From positions 1,054,001 through 1,118,000 of the forward strand of contig CAVPQK010000015.1 in the NCBI GenBank assembly GCA_963707465.1: a stretch of 64,000 nt of DNA, given 5' to 3'. Every line of letters begins with the position of its first letter. Position 1 is the first letter of the stretch. The notes under the pieces were generated by a model, which worked only from the letters and a program-made list of their open reading frames with translations, had not been told where the DNA came from and made no database searches. Source of the stretch: Bog-159 sp963707465. GTDB lineage: Bacteria > Acidobacteriota > Terriglobia > Bryobacterales > Bryobacteraceae. This document shows, in pieces, positions 43,703 through 60,873 of this stretch. The translations under genes and the position numbers were made by a program.

Positions 43703-44538
43703 GCGCGCATACTCTGCTGCTGGTGGACGACGATCCCGCCGTGCACGAGTTGCTGGCGGCCGTGCTGCACCGCCCGGATTGGCGGATCGAAAGCGCCTAT
43801 GACGGGCTCGAGGGACTCGCGCGCGCGACGGCGCGCCCTTACGACCTGGTGCTGACCGACGTCCACATGCCCGGAATGGACGGACTGGATCTGCTGCATC
43901 GCATCCGGGAGATCCGGCCCGAGGCGAAGGTCATGGTGATGACCGCGGACAGCACGCCGGCCAACATCGTGCGCGCCATCCGCGACCAGGCGTTTTCCTA
44001 TTTCAGCAAACCGTTCTCGCCCAGCGCGGTGGCCGAGATGATTGCGCAGGCGGTCAACACGGGTCACTGGCAGGACGATATCGAAGTGCTTTCGGCGACG
44101 CCGCAATGGATCAGCCTGCGCCTGCGCTGCAAGCTGGAAACGGCCGACCGCCTGATGCAGTTCGTGCGCGAGATGGAGATGGATTTTCCGCCGCACGAGC
44201 GCGAGAACATCGCCGCCGCGTTCCGCGAGCTGCTGATGAACGCCATCGAGCACGGCGGGGGATCCGACCCCGATAAGCGCGTGCAGGTGACCTACGTACG
44301 CACCACGCGCGCCATCGTCTACCTGATCCAGGATCCCGGCAAGGGGTTTTCGTTCGACGCGATCGCGCACGCCGCCATCGCCAACCCGCCCGGTGAGCCA
44401 ACGAGGCACCTGGAAATCCGCGTGGAACAGGGCGTCCGGCCGGGGGGATTCGGCATCCTGCTCACGCGGAATCTGGTGGATGAGCTGATTTACAGCGAGA
44501 AGGGCAATGAGGTTTTGTTTATTAAGTATCTGAAGTGA
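43699..44538 (+). CDS. Response regulator with HATPase output domain
   Basis: A 279-residue protein from ATG 43699, overlapping the kinase stop. The receiver domain has phospho-acceptor Asp54 in LVLTDVHMPGMDGL and Lys in FSYFSKPFSPS. After about residue 130, no DNA-binding domain appears. Instead an HATPase of the anti-sigma-factor (RsbW-like) type follows: AAFRELLMNAIEHGGGSD, YLIQDPGKGFSFD, and RPGGFGILLTRNLVDELIY. Output would be protein phosphorylation or partner binding, not direct transcription. Confidence 0.93.
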   Translation: MSAHTLLLVDDDPAVHELLAAVLHRPDWRIESAYDGLEGLARATARPYDLVLTDVHMPGMDGLDLLHRIREIRPEAKVMVMTADSTPANIVRAIRDQAFSYFSKPFSPSAVAEMIAQAVNTGHWQDDIEVLSATPQWISLRLRCKLETADRLMQFVREMEMDFPPHERENIAAAFRELLMNAIEHGGGSDPDKRVQVTYVRTTRAIVYLIQDPGKGFSFDAIAHAAIANPPGEPTRHLEIRVEQGVRPGGFGILLTRNLVDELIYSEKGNEVLFIKYLK

Positions 44539-44548
44539 GCCGAAACCG

Positions 44549-44802
44549 ATGCCTGATGTCCGCTATCACGCTCACACGTTGATTGACTGCCTGCTGGAGA
44601 TCCGCAGCTTTCCGCTCTGGTCGGATTGCAGGAAACCATGCTCGATCCGGTAGCCGCCGCCCTGCGCGACGTCCCCCTGGATGATGAACCCGAGACGGAG
44701 GAGGAGAAAGAGGCTGTAGGCGAAGCTCGCGACTGGCTCCGCCGGTGCGGCGGCAAGGGCATTGCCCACGCGGAGGCCATGCGGCGGCTGGGTCTGGAGT
44801 GA
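44549..44802 (+). pseudogene. Frameshifted antitoxin, paralog of the 12929 gene
   Basis: From ATG 44549 the frame reads MPDVRYHAHTLIDCLLEI and then breaks. A single missing base near 44604 restores QLSALVGLQETMLDP and the Glu-rich end EPETEEEKEAVGEARDWL up to TGA 44802. This aligns well with the 92-residue antitoxin at 12929 (LIDRLPPI, QLTAVAGLLESMLDP, EEHRAVERSKEWF). Translation could restart at ATG 44638 and give a 54-residue C-terminal half. The gene overlaps the toxin start by four bases (GTGA). Confidence 0.85.
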
Positions 44803-45161
44803 AGGAAGTAGAATGGACCGAGCCGGCGCTAGCGGACATGGCCGGGCTGGATAAACGCCTCGGGCGTCGCATCAAACAGGCGGTCGAGCGCTTCGCCGCA
44901 ACGGGTGCCGGTAACATCAAGAGGCTCCAAGGTGTCGAGCCGCCCGAGTATCGAATGCGGGTCGGCGACTATCGAGCCCGGTTTCATCTGGAAGCATCAC
45001 CCCGACCTTTGCCATTCGAGCATCGCAACCGGGCGGCACGGGAAGCTCAGGGGATGAAAGACGCTAGGAGCCGCTGCATATTGGCAATATCATCCCGCCT
45101 GAGTATGCTACTCATGGGCATCGGAGGACGGCCATCCTCGTCATACCACATTAACCAATAA
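44799..45161 (+). CDS. RelE/ParE-like toxin with extended C-terminus
   Basis: From GTG 44799 the first 90 residues match the RelE/ParE-type toxin at 13204. KEVEWTEPALADMAGLDKRL is followed by NIKRLQGVEPPEYRMRVGDY, RARF, and then FEHRNRAARE in place of HAVKNRKDA. The frame does not stop where the family usually ends but goes on for about 30 more residues, overlapping the opposite-strand gene at 45047. The natural stop was probably lost. With a broken antitoxin next to it, the toxin is likely inactive or silent. Confidence 0.65.
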   Translation: MKEVEWTEPALADMAGLDKRLGRRIKQAVERFAATGAGNIKRLQGVEPPEYRMRVGDYRARFHLEASPRPLPFEHRNRAAREAQGMKDARSRCILAISSRLSMLLMGIGGRPSSSYHINQ

Positions 45162-45370
45162 AGCTCCTCAGCCGATCCTTTTTCAATAACGTGCTCCAAC
45201 CATAGCGAGTAGCCGCCCTGTGGCGTTAGCGGTTCCGAAAAGACGCTGCCACGGGTGCGAGATCGGTCGCCGTGAGTTTGGCCCTTTGTAATATCGGTTA
45301 GGAAGCGGTAGTTCTCACAGGTATAAACCAGGGGTTGCCCGTCTTGGTCAATGATCCTATGTTCCTTCAT
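45047..45370 (-). CDS. Small unknown protein
   Basis: About 107 residues from ATG 45370; a longer start at 45433 is possible. It has alternating polar and aromatic strands (HRIIDQDGQPLVYTCENYRF, GGYSLWLEHVIEK, LYWLMWYDEDGRPPMP) and a short helix at the end (DDIANMQRLLASFIP). I see no signal peptide and no known family. Its 3' end overlaps the extended toxin reading frame. It lies in the part of the window with lower GC than its surroundings. Confidence 0.55.
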   Translation of the reverse strand: MKEHRIIDQDGQPLVYTCENYRFLTDITKGQTHGDRSRTRGSVFSEPLTPQGGYSLWLEHVIEKGSAEELYWLMWYDEDGRPPMPMSSILRRDDIANMQRLLASFIP

Positions 45371-45539
45371 GCAAGCATTATAGTCCAAATCGCCGACCCG
45401 GTGAACGGTTACGCATCTACAGTGGATCTTCACGTCGGTATCGGCCTACCCCGTGCTGCAGATCCGGCTCTATCCCGATCAGGTCAACGGGCGGGCGAAC
45501 GACGCCGCTCAATGATGATCCCTTGACGTTGTATGTGAT

Positions 45540-46535
45540 TTAATTCCAGTTTCCTTTGCTGAAGGGCACGTAGTCAGAAGTGCATTCTGTCGGTTCACCG
45601 ACAATGTATGCATCATGAAATACAAAGAATGTATCAGTATTCCGCAGGCGACTCTGATAGCCCCCCACCACGTCTCGACCAAAGGATGGAACCAGACCAT
45701 CGAGCAGGCGAGAGGATGTTTTGTCATCGCCGTGAAAGCCTAATAGTGTAAAACATGGTGCATTACCGCCTAGTTTTTCTATGCCTCTTTTAATAGATTT
45801 CCATGTTTGCTCGTCAATGAAAGCAATAATCGTGTGCTCAAAAGAGTTAGCATTCCGGACAAAAACGAGCCGAGGTGCCTGGGCATTCGCCACACAGTGA
45901 TTATACCAGCCTGGCTCATGGACGTGAGCGCCAGACAGTTCGGCGCACCACTTGTATGTCCACGGTAGTATCGCAAGCAACTGACCAGAGAACGGTTGTA
46001 TGGAGAGAGCCTCTGGGCTTTTCGCCAGCGGATGTGATGGCGGTGGCTCTGGCCGACAAGGCCGTGGAAGTAGTGCAGATCTCCAATCTACGATATCTCC
46101 GTTACTGAGCACGAGATTTCTATGACCGTCAAGACCAATTATCGTACCCTCAACGGCAACTTGGGGTTGAGAGTGACCGGGAACGACCGACTGATAAACA
46201 AACGACGATCTCTGAAGTTTCTGAAATTCAGATCGAGGCATATAGCAACGGACTAGCCCGTATCGGGAACCGATCATTAGAGTTCCTTCAAGGTCGAGGT
46301 AGTCACCAATGTCATCAGAATCGTGCCCTTCGAGAACACCCATGACAACGATTTTGGATCCTTTTGAGACGGGTTTGCCTCGAAACTTAACTGAATTCAA
46401 AAGTCCGTTGACGGCATAGTTGTGGAGAATGTCGGATGGGACCGATGATTCCCAACATGTGTCTTGAGCTGAGATAGTCGCTACTGTCGCACAAAATGGT
46501 ACACCAATCAGCTTGAGGATCGACCTAGGCCTCAT
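45540..46535 (-). CDS. Exported protein with OB-like repeats
   Basis: A 331-residue protein with a signal peptide (LIGVPFCATVATISAQ). Residues about 45-155 resemble a tRNA_anti-like/OB fold: FRGKPVSKGSKIVVMGVLEG, then GDYLDLEGTLMIGSRYGLVR, and VAVEGTIIGLDGHRNLVLSN. The C-terminal half is not recognised; it contains FVRNANSFEHTIIAFIDE and FTLLGFHGDDKTSSRLLDG. The gene is clearly lower in GC than the core genes around it, a sign of transfer. Function is unknown. Confidence 0.72.
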   Translation of the reverse strand: MRPRSILKLIGVPFCATVATISAQDTCWESSVPSDILHNYAVNGLLNSVKFRGKPVSKGSKIVVMGVLEGHDSDDIGDYLDLEGTLMIGSRYGLVRCYMPRSEFQKLQRSSFVYQSVVPGHSQPQVAVEGTIIGLDGHRNLVLSNGDIVDWRSALLPRPCRPEPPPSHPLAKSPEALSIQPFSGQLLAILPWTYKWCAELSGAHVHEPGWYNHCVANAQAPRLVFVRNANSFEHTIIAFIDEQTWKSIKRGIEKLGGNAPCFTLLGFHGDDKTSSRLLDGLVPSFGRDVVGGYQSRLRNTDTFFVFHDAYIVGEPTECTSDYVPFSKGNWN

Positions 46536-46665
46536 TTGGCACCTCCACGGGTCTAACGTCCCGTATCTCCAACACCAGTTTCAAACACGGGCGGACACCT
46601 TGGAAAAGATTGGGACAGAAGAACCCGAAACCAATTATATCCCCGTCGTGATCCGAGCTTCAATT

Positions 46666-46989
46666 CTAAGTGCTGGCCCGTTCGGGCTGTTCCTCAACTG
46701 GTTCTGTCTTGTCCCAGGCGTGTTTTCCGTCCATCTGCACATAAGCCTGGGCAATGTGCTCCGCCTCCTCTTCGAGTCCCAGCTTATCGTTAACCCACCG
46801 CCAGGTCGCTGCGATTATGGCGAAAGGTCCCTTTCCTACTCTCGTGTAGGGTGCCCCACGTTGATTCTTGAAATTGTTACGGTTCAAATGATCGACCAAT
46901 TCCTGGGCTGACATGTGCTTCCCGTTTGAATGCAGGAAGGTAGCCAACCGCCAAATGTAGAGCATCTTTTCGTTCGTTGCATCATTCAT
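46666..46989 (-). CDS. Small protein with HTH-like N-terminus
   Basis: 107 residues from ATG 46989, with AAGGAG seven bases upstream. KMLYIWRLATFLHSNGKHMS followed by AQELVDHLNRNNFKNQRGAP suggests a winged-helix or resolvase-C-like helix-turn-helix. FAIIAATWRWVNDKLGLEEE follows, and the end is acidic. I do not recognise a named family. It shares the lower GC of the neighbouring unknown genes. Confidence 0.65.
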   Translation of the reverse strand: MNDATNEKMLYIWRLATFLHSNGKHMSAQELVDHLNRNNFKNQRGAPYTRVGKGPFAIIAATWRWVNDKLGLEEEAEHIAQAYVQMDGKHAWDKTEPVEEQPERAST

Positions 46990-47050
46990 CCGGCTTCTCC
47001 TTTTTGACGCCGCCATGGTTATATCATCTTAAGTGTCTGAAGTAGCAGGG

Positions 47051-48256
47051 TCAGGAAATTCGCTTGACTAAGTCCTGAAGATCCACGGGACTATTCGATT
47101 CAGTCGCACGGGCCAGGGCCGGGCCGATCGCCAGCGCCTCGTTATGGTTCTCGAACCAAACTAAGAACGCCGACGACGTCGCACCCGCCAGGCGCTGCTG
47201 ATTCAGCCAGGTGTAATATGCGCCCATATCGGCATCCACCAGCGACCCCTGCGGGTCCAGTTCCGGCTTGCGCTGCGTTTCGACCAGCAACTCATTCATC
47301 GGCCGCGCCCGCTGGCGGGGCGCAAAACGCAGCAGCAGCGTCAGAGGCTGGGCGCGGCGGAACGCTTCGCGAGCGGCCCATTGCACAAACGTCGTGCTGA
47401 ACACCTGCGTTCCGGAGCCTTCGGTGAGCACGCTGACCTGGAACCGGGTCAACACGGCGTCCGGGGCGCCGCCCATTCCCAACTCGTCCGGGCGCATGCG
47501 GGCCAGCATGGTGCGGAACGCCTCGGGTCCAATGCCGGATTGGAACGTCTTCTGCATTTTCTCTTGCAGAGCCGCGCGCGCCGTGGCCAGCGAGTCGTAT
47601 GAGAAACGCACCAGCCCCTCGCCGGAGACAGGCTCCTGGCTGCCGCCATCGATGTACCAGTGGCCGTAAAGCGCAGGATGCGCCCGAGCCCTCGCCGCCG
47701 CTGCGTCCAGCAGGATACGGAGCCCGTTATCCGGCCGCACGCGGTTGAAATAAACTCCGTACGGGCGAAGCTTGCGAAAGAGCCTGTATTTGTTCTCCGC
47801 CACATCCTTGCCCAGGACCACCATACTCAGGCGCGGTATGGCCAGCGGCGCAGGCGGAGCGGAAGCGTTGACCGTGCGCACGTAATCGATGGCGGCCGTC
47901 CGGAAGGCGTCGATCTGGAGGGTCGCCCAAAGGTGCGTGGTCAGTTGCTCGGAGAACTGGCCCGGTTGGTTGACCCAGTCGAAGCTTTCCAACTCGTGCG
48001 GCAGGTGCAGCTTCTCGAAGCCTGCCACCAACTGTCCGCGATCGGCGGGAGAGCGGGACGCCAGATACGCCAACTGATGGTCCAGCTCCGCGCGTTCCGG
48101 GGGAAACTTCCAGTCGTAGACGATGATTTCGCGCAGAAGCAGCGGCAGAAAGGCGATGGGCAACTGTTGCAACAGCGCCACCCGGCTCTCAGCCAACTGC
48201 CTGGCTTGGGGAGGGTAACCGGCGAACTGGCTGGCGTTCAGATCGCGGGGCAGCAC
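47051..48256 (-). CDS. Conserved-looking protein of unknown function
   Basis: 401 residues from GTG 48256, one base after the stop of the phosphatase-like gene, so the two are coupled. No signal peptide is visible. The protein has helical stretches (RQLAESRVALLQQLPIAFLP) and a central part with LSMVVLGKDVAENKYRLFRK and RPYGVYFNRVRPDNGLRILL. Its C-terminal half contains QVFSTTFVQWAAREAFRRA. I do not recognise a family. Its pairing with the phosphatase-like protein suggests a joint role. Confidence 0.75.
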   Translation of the reverse strand: MLPRDLNASQFAGYPPQARQLAESRVALLQQLPIAFLPLLLREIIVYDWKFPPERAELDHQLAYLASRSPADRGQLVAGFEKLHLPHELESFDWVNQPGQFSEQLTTHLWATLQIDAFRTAAIDYVRTVNASAPPAPLAIPRLSMVVLGKDVAENKYRLFRKLRPYGVYFNRVRPDNGLRILLDAAAARARAHPALYGHWYIDGGSQEPVSGEGLVRFSYDSLATARAALQEKMQKTFQSGIGPEAFRTMLARMRPDELGMGGAPDAVLTRFQVSVLTEGSGTQVFSTTFVQWAAREAFRRAQPLTLLLRFAPRQRARPMNELLVETQRKPELDPQGSLVDADMGAYYTWLNQQRLAGATSSAFLVWFENHNEALAIGPALARATESNSPVDLQDLVKRIS

Positions 48257-48257
48257 G

Positions 48258-49451
48258 TTACAGCACCTCCGGCAGCGGCTTCCCTTGCGACAGGCGGGCG
48301 TCGAAACCCAGAATCGCCCCCAAAGTGGGCACCAGGTCGGTTGGCTCGGTAGGCCTCTCCACCACGACGTTTTCGCGCACTCCCGGCCCCATCGCCATCA
48401 TCCAGGTGGTGCGGGAAAGCGGATCGCCCGTGCGGTGATGCTGGAACCCGTTGCCGCCCGCGTCATCGTCGGAATCGCGGCCAAAATCGGGCAAAATGAA
48501 CATGGTGGTCTTGCCCGCATATTCCGGTTCGCTCTGGATATTGTTCCAGATTTCCCCGCACAAGCGGTCGGTGCGTTGAATGGCCTCCAGGTACAGTGAG
48601 TAGGTGCCCGAGTGGGCGATATCGATGTCGTGTAGCGTGATCCAAAGCAAGCTGGGCGCGATCTGGCGCATGAGCTGCCGGGCGATATAAACGGACAATT
48701 CGTCAGGGCTCGCCAGCACCCGCGCGTGCCCGGCGAAATCGGCCACCGAGAGCCTGAGGACTTCGGCCATCTGGTGCAGCTCGACCTGGTGTCCGCCCAG
48801 TTCCGGGGCATAAAGAGGGGTCTCGTAGTTGTCCCGCAACAGATGCTCGTACGAGGGTCCGTCGTTCGCGGACAGGGCCGCCGCCAAAAGGCGTTTGGGC
48901 AGTATAACGCCGGCGCCCCAGCCGCGGCCGTAAGCGCGATTGCCGCTCTCGCCAATACGATTGAAGCCGTTGCTGGGCGCCACGACCCAGGCGTCCAGCG
49001 CGGGACGCTTCAAGTCCTTGCGGAAGTATTCGAAAACAGTGGGATGATCCGGGGGCACCGCCGCGAAGTTATTGAAGGTTTCGTAGGATCCGGTGGCCAG
49101 GCTGGCGGTCGCCACATAGTGGCCCAGAATTCCCCGATTGATCATTTGACTGAAGAAGGTCGCGCGCGGCATCAGGGCGGTGAGCAGGTGGGGAATGTTC
49201 TCCTGCCCGTCGGGCATAAAGGTTTCTTCGTCGCGCGCGCCGCCGCCGAACGTGACCACAATCGCCTTGCGCCCGTGCGGCGTGGCCAGCGCGCGCCGCG
49301 GGCCCATGCCCAGTAGAGCGCCGGCAGCGGCTGCGCCCGTGACTTCGCGCAGGAAGGTTCTGCGGCTGCACGAAACGGCCTGCGCAATGTCGCGCGAACT
49401 GCCCGGACTTGCGCTTAATATGGAGTAGCGGGAAATCGGTCCACCTCTCAA
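48258..49451 (-). CDS. Twin-arginine exported alkaline-phosphatase-fold hydrolase
   Basis: About 397 residues. SRRTFLREVTGAAAAGALLG is a twin-arginine (Tat) signal, so the protein is exported folded. The body resembles the alkaline phosphatase/sulfatase superfamily: AIVVTFGGGARDEETFMP at the start, LWITLHDIDIAHSGTYSLYL, and TTMFILPDFGRDSDDDAGGN with GFQHHRTGDP, which match the metal-ligand regions. The start is unclear: TTG 49451 and GTG 49475 are in frame, and no ATG is. It is divergent from the gene at 49452, with no room for separate promoters outside the coding ends. Confidence 0.78.
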   Translation of the reverse strand: MRGGPISRYSILSASPGSSRDIAQAVSCSRRTFLREVTGAAAAGALLGMGPRRALATPHGRKAIVVTFGGGARDEETFMPDGQENIPHLLTALMPRATFFSQMINRGILGHYVATASLATGSYETFNNFAAVPPDHPTVFEYFRKDLKRPALDAWVVAPSNGFNRIGESGNRAYGRGWGAGVILPKRLLAAALSANDGPSYEHLLRDNYETPLYAPELGGHQVELHQMAEVLRLSVADFAGHARVLASPDELSVYIARQLMRQIAPSLLWITLHDIDIAHSGTYSLYLEAIQRTDRLCGEIWNNIQSEPEYAGKTTMFILPDFGRDSDDDAGGNGFQHHRTGDPLSRTTWMMAMGPGVRENVVVERPTEPTDLVPTLGAILGFDARLSQGKPLPEVL

Positions 49452-50936
49452 GTGCCTTGGCAGACATTCTATCACGCGCAACGAGGAGCGGGCAGGCGCT
49501 CTTCGAGCAGGCTGGCTGCAATTGCGCCGCTGTTGTTGTACGTGGCCGGGGCGCAGGCGCAAACCGGGCAGGTGATTTTCGACTCCTCCGACAAACGCCT
49601 GGCCGCGGGTTTCGAGTGGGCCAAGCGGCAAGCTCTCGCGTACGTCTTTCACGGCGACCCGGTCGGGGATTGGTACGAGGCGGCGCTACCGAATCGCCAG
49701 GCATTCTGCATGCGCGACGTCAGCCACCAGAGCGCCGGCGCCCGGGTGCTCGGGCTGGCCCCCATGACCGTGAACATGTTGCGCAAGTTCGCGATAAATA
49801 TCGCGGACTCGCGCGACTGGTGCAGCTTCTGGGAAATCGACAGAAGGGACCGGCCCGCGCCGGTGGATTACGCGAGCGACTCGGACTTTTGGTATTGCTT
49901 GCCCGCGAACTTCGACGTGTTGAACTGCTGCTACCGGCAATACCTGGCGACGGGCGATCGCGTTTATCTGGAAGATCCCGGCTTTCTGAATTTCTACCAG
50001 CGCACGGTATCGGACTATGTCCGGCGCTGGGATAAGGACGGTGACGGAATTCTGAAAAGCTATCGCCGGTACGGCCGGCGCGGCATCGGATCGTACACCG
50101 AGGATCTGCAACTGCACGCGCTGGTCGGCGGCGACCTGGTGGCGGCGGAGTTTGCCGCGTTCCAGGCGTATGCGCGGATCGAGGAACTGCGCGGGAATCC
50201 GGACGCCGCGGCCGAGTACCAGCGCAAGGCCGGCGCACTAAGAGCGCTCTATAACGGAAAATGGTGGGACGCGAGGAATGACAGGTTCCATAGCTCGCTG
50301 CTGCAGGACGGCAGCTTTCACGAGCGCGATCCGGTCTCGCCTTTCGATTTGTGGTTCGGCATTCCGCAAGACGGTGTGCGGACGGAGCGCGCGCTCGACC
50401 GTTTACTCGGACAATCGGGGGCCGGCGTGGAGGAGTTATCGTATCTTCCGGAAATTGCGTATCGTTACGGAAGAGACGAGGCGGGATATGCGGCGCTCCT
50501 GCGGCTGACCGATCCCAAACTGGAACGCCGCGCATACCCGGAGGTCTCCTTCGCCGTAGTAGGCGCGATCGCCGCGGGGACCATGGGAATCCGAGCCGAT
50601 GCCACCGGGCACGTGGTGGAAACTCTGCCTCGCCTGACTCGCGAGACGGCTTGGGCGGAGATGCGCCACCTGCCCGCGCTGGGCAACCGGATCGGCGTGA
50701 GACATTCGGGAACCTGCGGGACCGAGTTTACCAATGAAAGCGGGCCTCCGGTTCGATGGAAGGCTGCCTTTCCAGGGACCGCGGTGGCCCTGCTGGTAGA
50801 TGGCAAACCCGCGGAGACATTGACGGGGCGTGGCCTGAACGGACAATCCGAGCGCTATGCGCTCCTCACCGTGGTCCAAGGCCAGACGCGCCGTGCAAGT
50901 TGTGCGCCCCTCCCGGTCAGGCGGATCGCGCCATGA
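49452..50936 (+). CDS. Exported six-hairpin glycosidase-like protein
   Basis: A 494-residue protein from GTG 49452 with a signal peptide (LAAIAPLLLYVAGAQA). The body has the Trp/Tyr pattern of (alpha/alpha)6 barrels: YVFHGDPVGDWYEAALPN, then RQAFCMRDVSHQSAGA, SYTEDLQLHALVGGD and RNDRFHSSLLQDGSF. CMRDVSHQ resembles the catalytic-acid loop of six-hairpin glycosidases. Substrate is unknown. Its first codons lie opposite the uncertain start region of the divergent phosphatase-like gene, and its end overlaps the YgiT-type gene. Confidence 0.75.
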   Translation: MPWQTFYHAQRGAGRRSSSRLAAIAPLLLYVAGAQAQTGQVIFDSSDKRLAAGFEWAKRQALAYVFHGDPVGDWYEAALPNRQAFCMRDVSHQSAGARVLGLAPMTVNMLRKFAINIADSRDWCSFWEIDRRDRPAPVDYASDSDFWYCLPANFDVLNCCYRQYLATGDRVYLEDPGFLNFYQRTVSDYVRRWDKDGDGILKSYRRYGRRGIGSYTEDLQLHALVGGDLVAAEFAAFQAYARIEELRGNPDAAAEYQRKAGALRALYNGKWWDARNDRFHSSLLQDGSFHERDPVSPFDLWFGIPQDGVRTERALDRLLGQSGAGVEELSYLPEIAYRYGRDEAGYAALLRLTDPKLERRAYPEVSFAVVGAIAAGTMGIRADATGHVVETLPRLTRETAWAEMRHLPALGNRIGVRHSGTCGTEFTNESGPPVRWKAAFPGTAVALLVDGKPAETLTGRGLNGQSERYALLTVVQGQTRRASCAPLPVRRIAP

Positions 50937-51141
50937 GCTGCGATGGGGTGAAGGCCGGCACGCCCGCTTTGATGCGCCGCAGCGCTTCCCGGTCGAGAAC
51001 CCGCTCCCAGCAAGCTGGGCACTGATGGAATTCAAGATCGGGAATCGTATAAGTCTTTCCCTGGATTTCGCCGGTCCAATTCCGGCGGACCTTCCGGATC
51101 TCATCGCTTCCGCATGTCGGACAAAATGTGATGTCTAGCAT
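50917..51141 (-). CDS. YgiT-type zinc-finger protein, orphan antitoxin-like
   Basis: 74 residues from ATG 51141. CPTCGSDEIRKVRRNWTGEI and then DLEFHQCPACWERV form the YgiT/MqsA N-terminal zinc finger with two CxxC pairs. MqsA also has a C-terminal DNA-binding helix-turn-helix; here only a short helix (REALRRIKAGVPAF) follows. YgiT-type proteins usually lie beside a small toxin. None is seen within several hundred bases here, so it is an orphan or regulator. Confidence 0.82.
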   Translation of the reverse strand: MLDITFCPTCGSDEIRKVRRNWTGEIQGKTYTIPDLEFHQCPACWERVLDREALRRIKAGVPAFTPSQLMARSA

Positions 51142-51223
51142 ATATAATTGGACGCGGGCGCCACGCGCGCCGCTACCTCCAAAAAAGTTATCCAAAAAAA
51201 GTCACCGGCCAGCACTGTGCCGC

Positions 51224-55441
<4,218 letters not shown>

Positions 55442-55452
55442 TAAGCCTCCAA

Positions 55453-55593
55453 AAAAGGAGTCAGGAGTCAGAAGTCAGGAGACAGAATAAAACCCTCCTG
55501 ATCGTAACCCTTGCTCCAAGCCCAAAAACCGGGAGCCGGAGGACAGAAGCCGGAACGCGGAATTCTGACTCCTGTCTCCTGACTCCTGCTTTT
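55453..55593. repeat. Imperfect inverted repeat between rpoB and rpoC
   Basis: A left arm (55453-55488) rich in GGAGTCAGGAGTCAG units faces a right arm (55562-55593) with GACTCCTGTCTCCTGACTCC. The arms would pair over about 30 bases with some mismatches. The right arm ends at the rpoB stop. In RNA this forms a large hairpin between the two coding regions. The short units inside the arms also repeat directly. Confidence 0.8.
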
Positions 55594-55594
55594 C

Positions 55595-59920
<4,326 letters not shown>

Positions 59921-60387
59921 GTCTTCTTTAAACTCCTGAGGGCCGAACAACCTAAGCAAACAAGGTTACGAACCGTAACAGCACCGGCCAATCCGGAAGA
60001 GCGTCGCTCCAGGGATAGGCCAAAATGTAATCGAGAAGCAGGAACCGGACGGGAACCGGGACGGCAGTGGCTGCGAGAGCCGGGTCGAAGTCGTCAGCGA
60101 GAATGGCTGAGAAAGGCGGGGGAGCAGACCCTTACAGGCACACGAATCCTGTACAGAATGTGCGGGCGCAAAACGGCACGCAAATCCACGCGTTGCAGTT
60201 GCGATCCAACTGCAATTTAACTGCCAGGATCCAAAATTCACAGTCACCAATGGGATCAAGTCCGGTTGAAAGAAGAAGATCCCAACCGTCAATCTTACCA
60301 GAGCCCCACCCCGGTCGTCAACAGCAACTCTGGAACCGGCACCAAGCCTCTTAGTTCCAGCAACTTGCAGGCACTTGAGCCCGCGCT
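59921..60387. other. Leader region between rplL and rpoB
   Basis: 467 bases without a gene on the cluster strand, long for this operon. It contains a perfect hairpin at 60193-60215 and GC-rich partial repeats near 60035-60065 (GGAACCGGACGGGAACCGG). No terminator with a T-tract was found. The region may hold attenuation, RNA processing or a separate rpoB promoter, as the equivalent gap does in E. coli. Confidence 0.6.
60193..60215 (-). promoter_or_regulatory. Perfect 9-bp stem hairpin upstream of rpoB
   Basis: TTGCAGTTG-CGATC-CAACTGCAA, stem 60193-60201 with 60207-60215 and a five-base loop. No T-run follows on either strand, so it is not a simple terminator. Position between rplL and rpoB suggests an RNA-processing or attenuation site. 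Confidence 0.6.
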
Positions 60388-60771
60388 CTACTTCACTTCA
60401 ACAGTCGCGCCGGCGTCGGTGAACTTCTTTTTGATGGTTTCCGCCTCGTCCTTGCTGACGCCTTCTTTGATCGGCTTGGGGGCGCCATCCACCAGATCCT
60501 TGGCTTCTTTCAGGCCCAGGCTGGTGACTTCGCGCACCGCTTTGATGACGTTGATCTTGTTGGCGCCGACCACGGTGAGAACCACGGAGAATTCGGTCTT
60601 CTCCTCGGCTGCGGGCGCTGCCGCTGCCGCCGGACCGCCGCCGGCCACCATCACCGGAGCCGCCGCCGCAGCCGATACGCCCAGTTTTTCTTCGAGCAAC
60701 TTGACGAGTTGGGACGCTTCGAGCAGCGTCAAGCCTTGAATCTGATCCGCAATTGTGTTGATTTCAGCCAT
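60388..60771 (-). CDS. rplL: 50S ribosomal protein L7/L12
   Basis: 127 residues. The N-terminal dimer domain (MAEINTIADQIQGLTLLEAS, then QLVKLLEEKLGVSA) is followed by the Ala/Pro hinge (VSAAAAAPVMVAGGGPAAAA). The C-terminal factor-binding domain is EKTEFSVVLTVVGANKINVI, then KAVREVTSLGLKEAKDLVDG. It forms the ribosomal stalk with L10 and recruits translation GTPases. Length and hinge are typical. Confidence 0.99.
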   Translation of the reverse strand: MAEINTIADQIQGLTLLEASQLVKLLEEKLGVSAAAAAPVMVAGGGPAAAAAPAAEEKTEFSVVLTVVGANKINVIKAVREVTSLGLKEAKDLVDGAPKPIKEGVSKDEAETIKKKFTDAGATVEVK

Positions 60772-60812
60772 TTGTCCTAAGTACTCCTATCTTTAAATCG
60801 TTTGTCGGTGGT

Positions 60813-60873
60813 GGGTGATAGGTGATGGGAATAGGCAGTCCGCCCACAACCCAACACCCATAACCCTTCACCC
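60813..60873. repeat. Imperfect inverted repeat between rplJ and rplL
   Basis: Arms GGGTGATAGGTGATGGG (60813-60829) and CCCATAACCCTTCACCC (60857-60873) pair with few mismatches. The right arm contains the rplJ stop (60868-60870). It is built like the repeat between rpoB and rpoC but has a different sequence. Confidence 0.7.

Noticed and set aside
51185..51223. Intrinsic terminator after rpoC
   Set aside because: T-runs are present on the minus strand, but I could not find a stable stem directly before them.
55453..55593. CRISPR-like short repeats
   Set aside because: The units are about 8-12 bases, without regular unique spacers, and form an inverted repeat. No cas genes are present.
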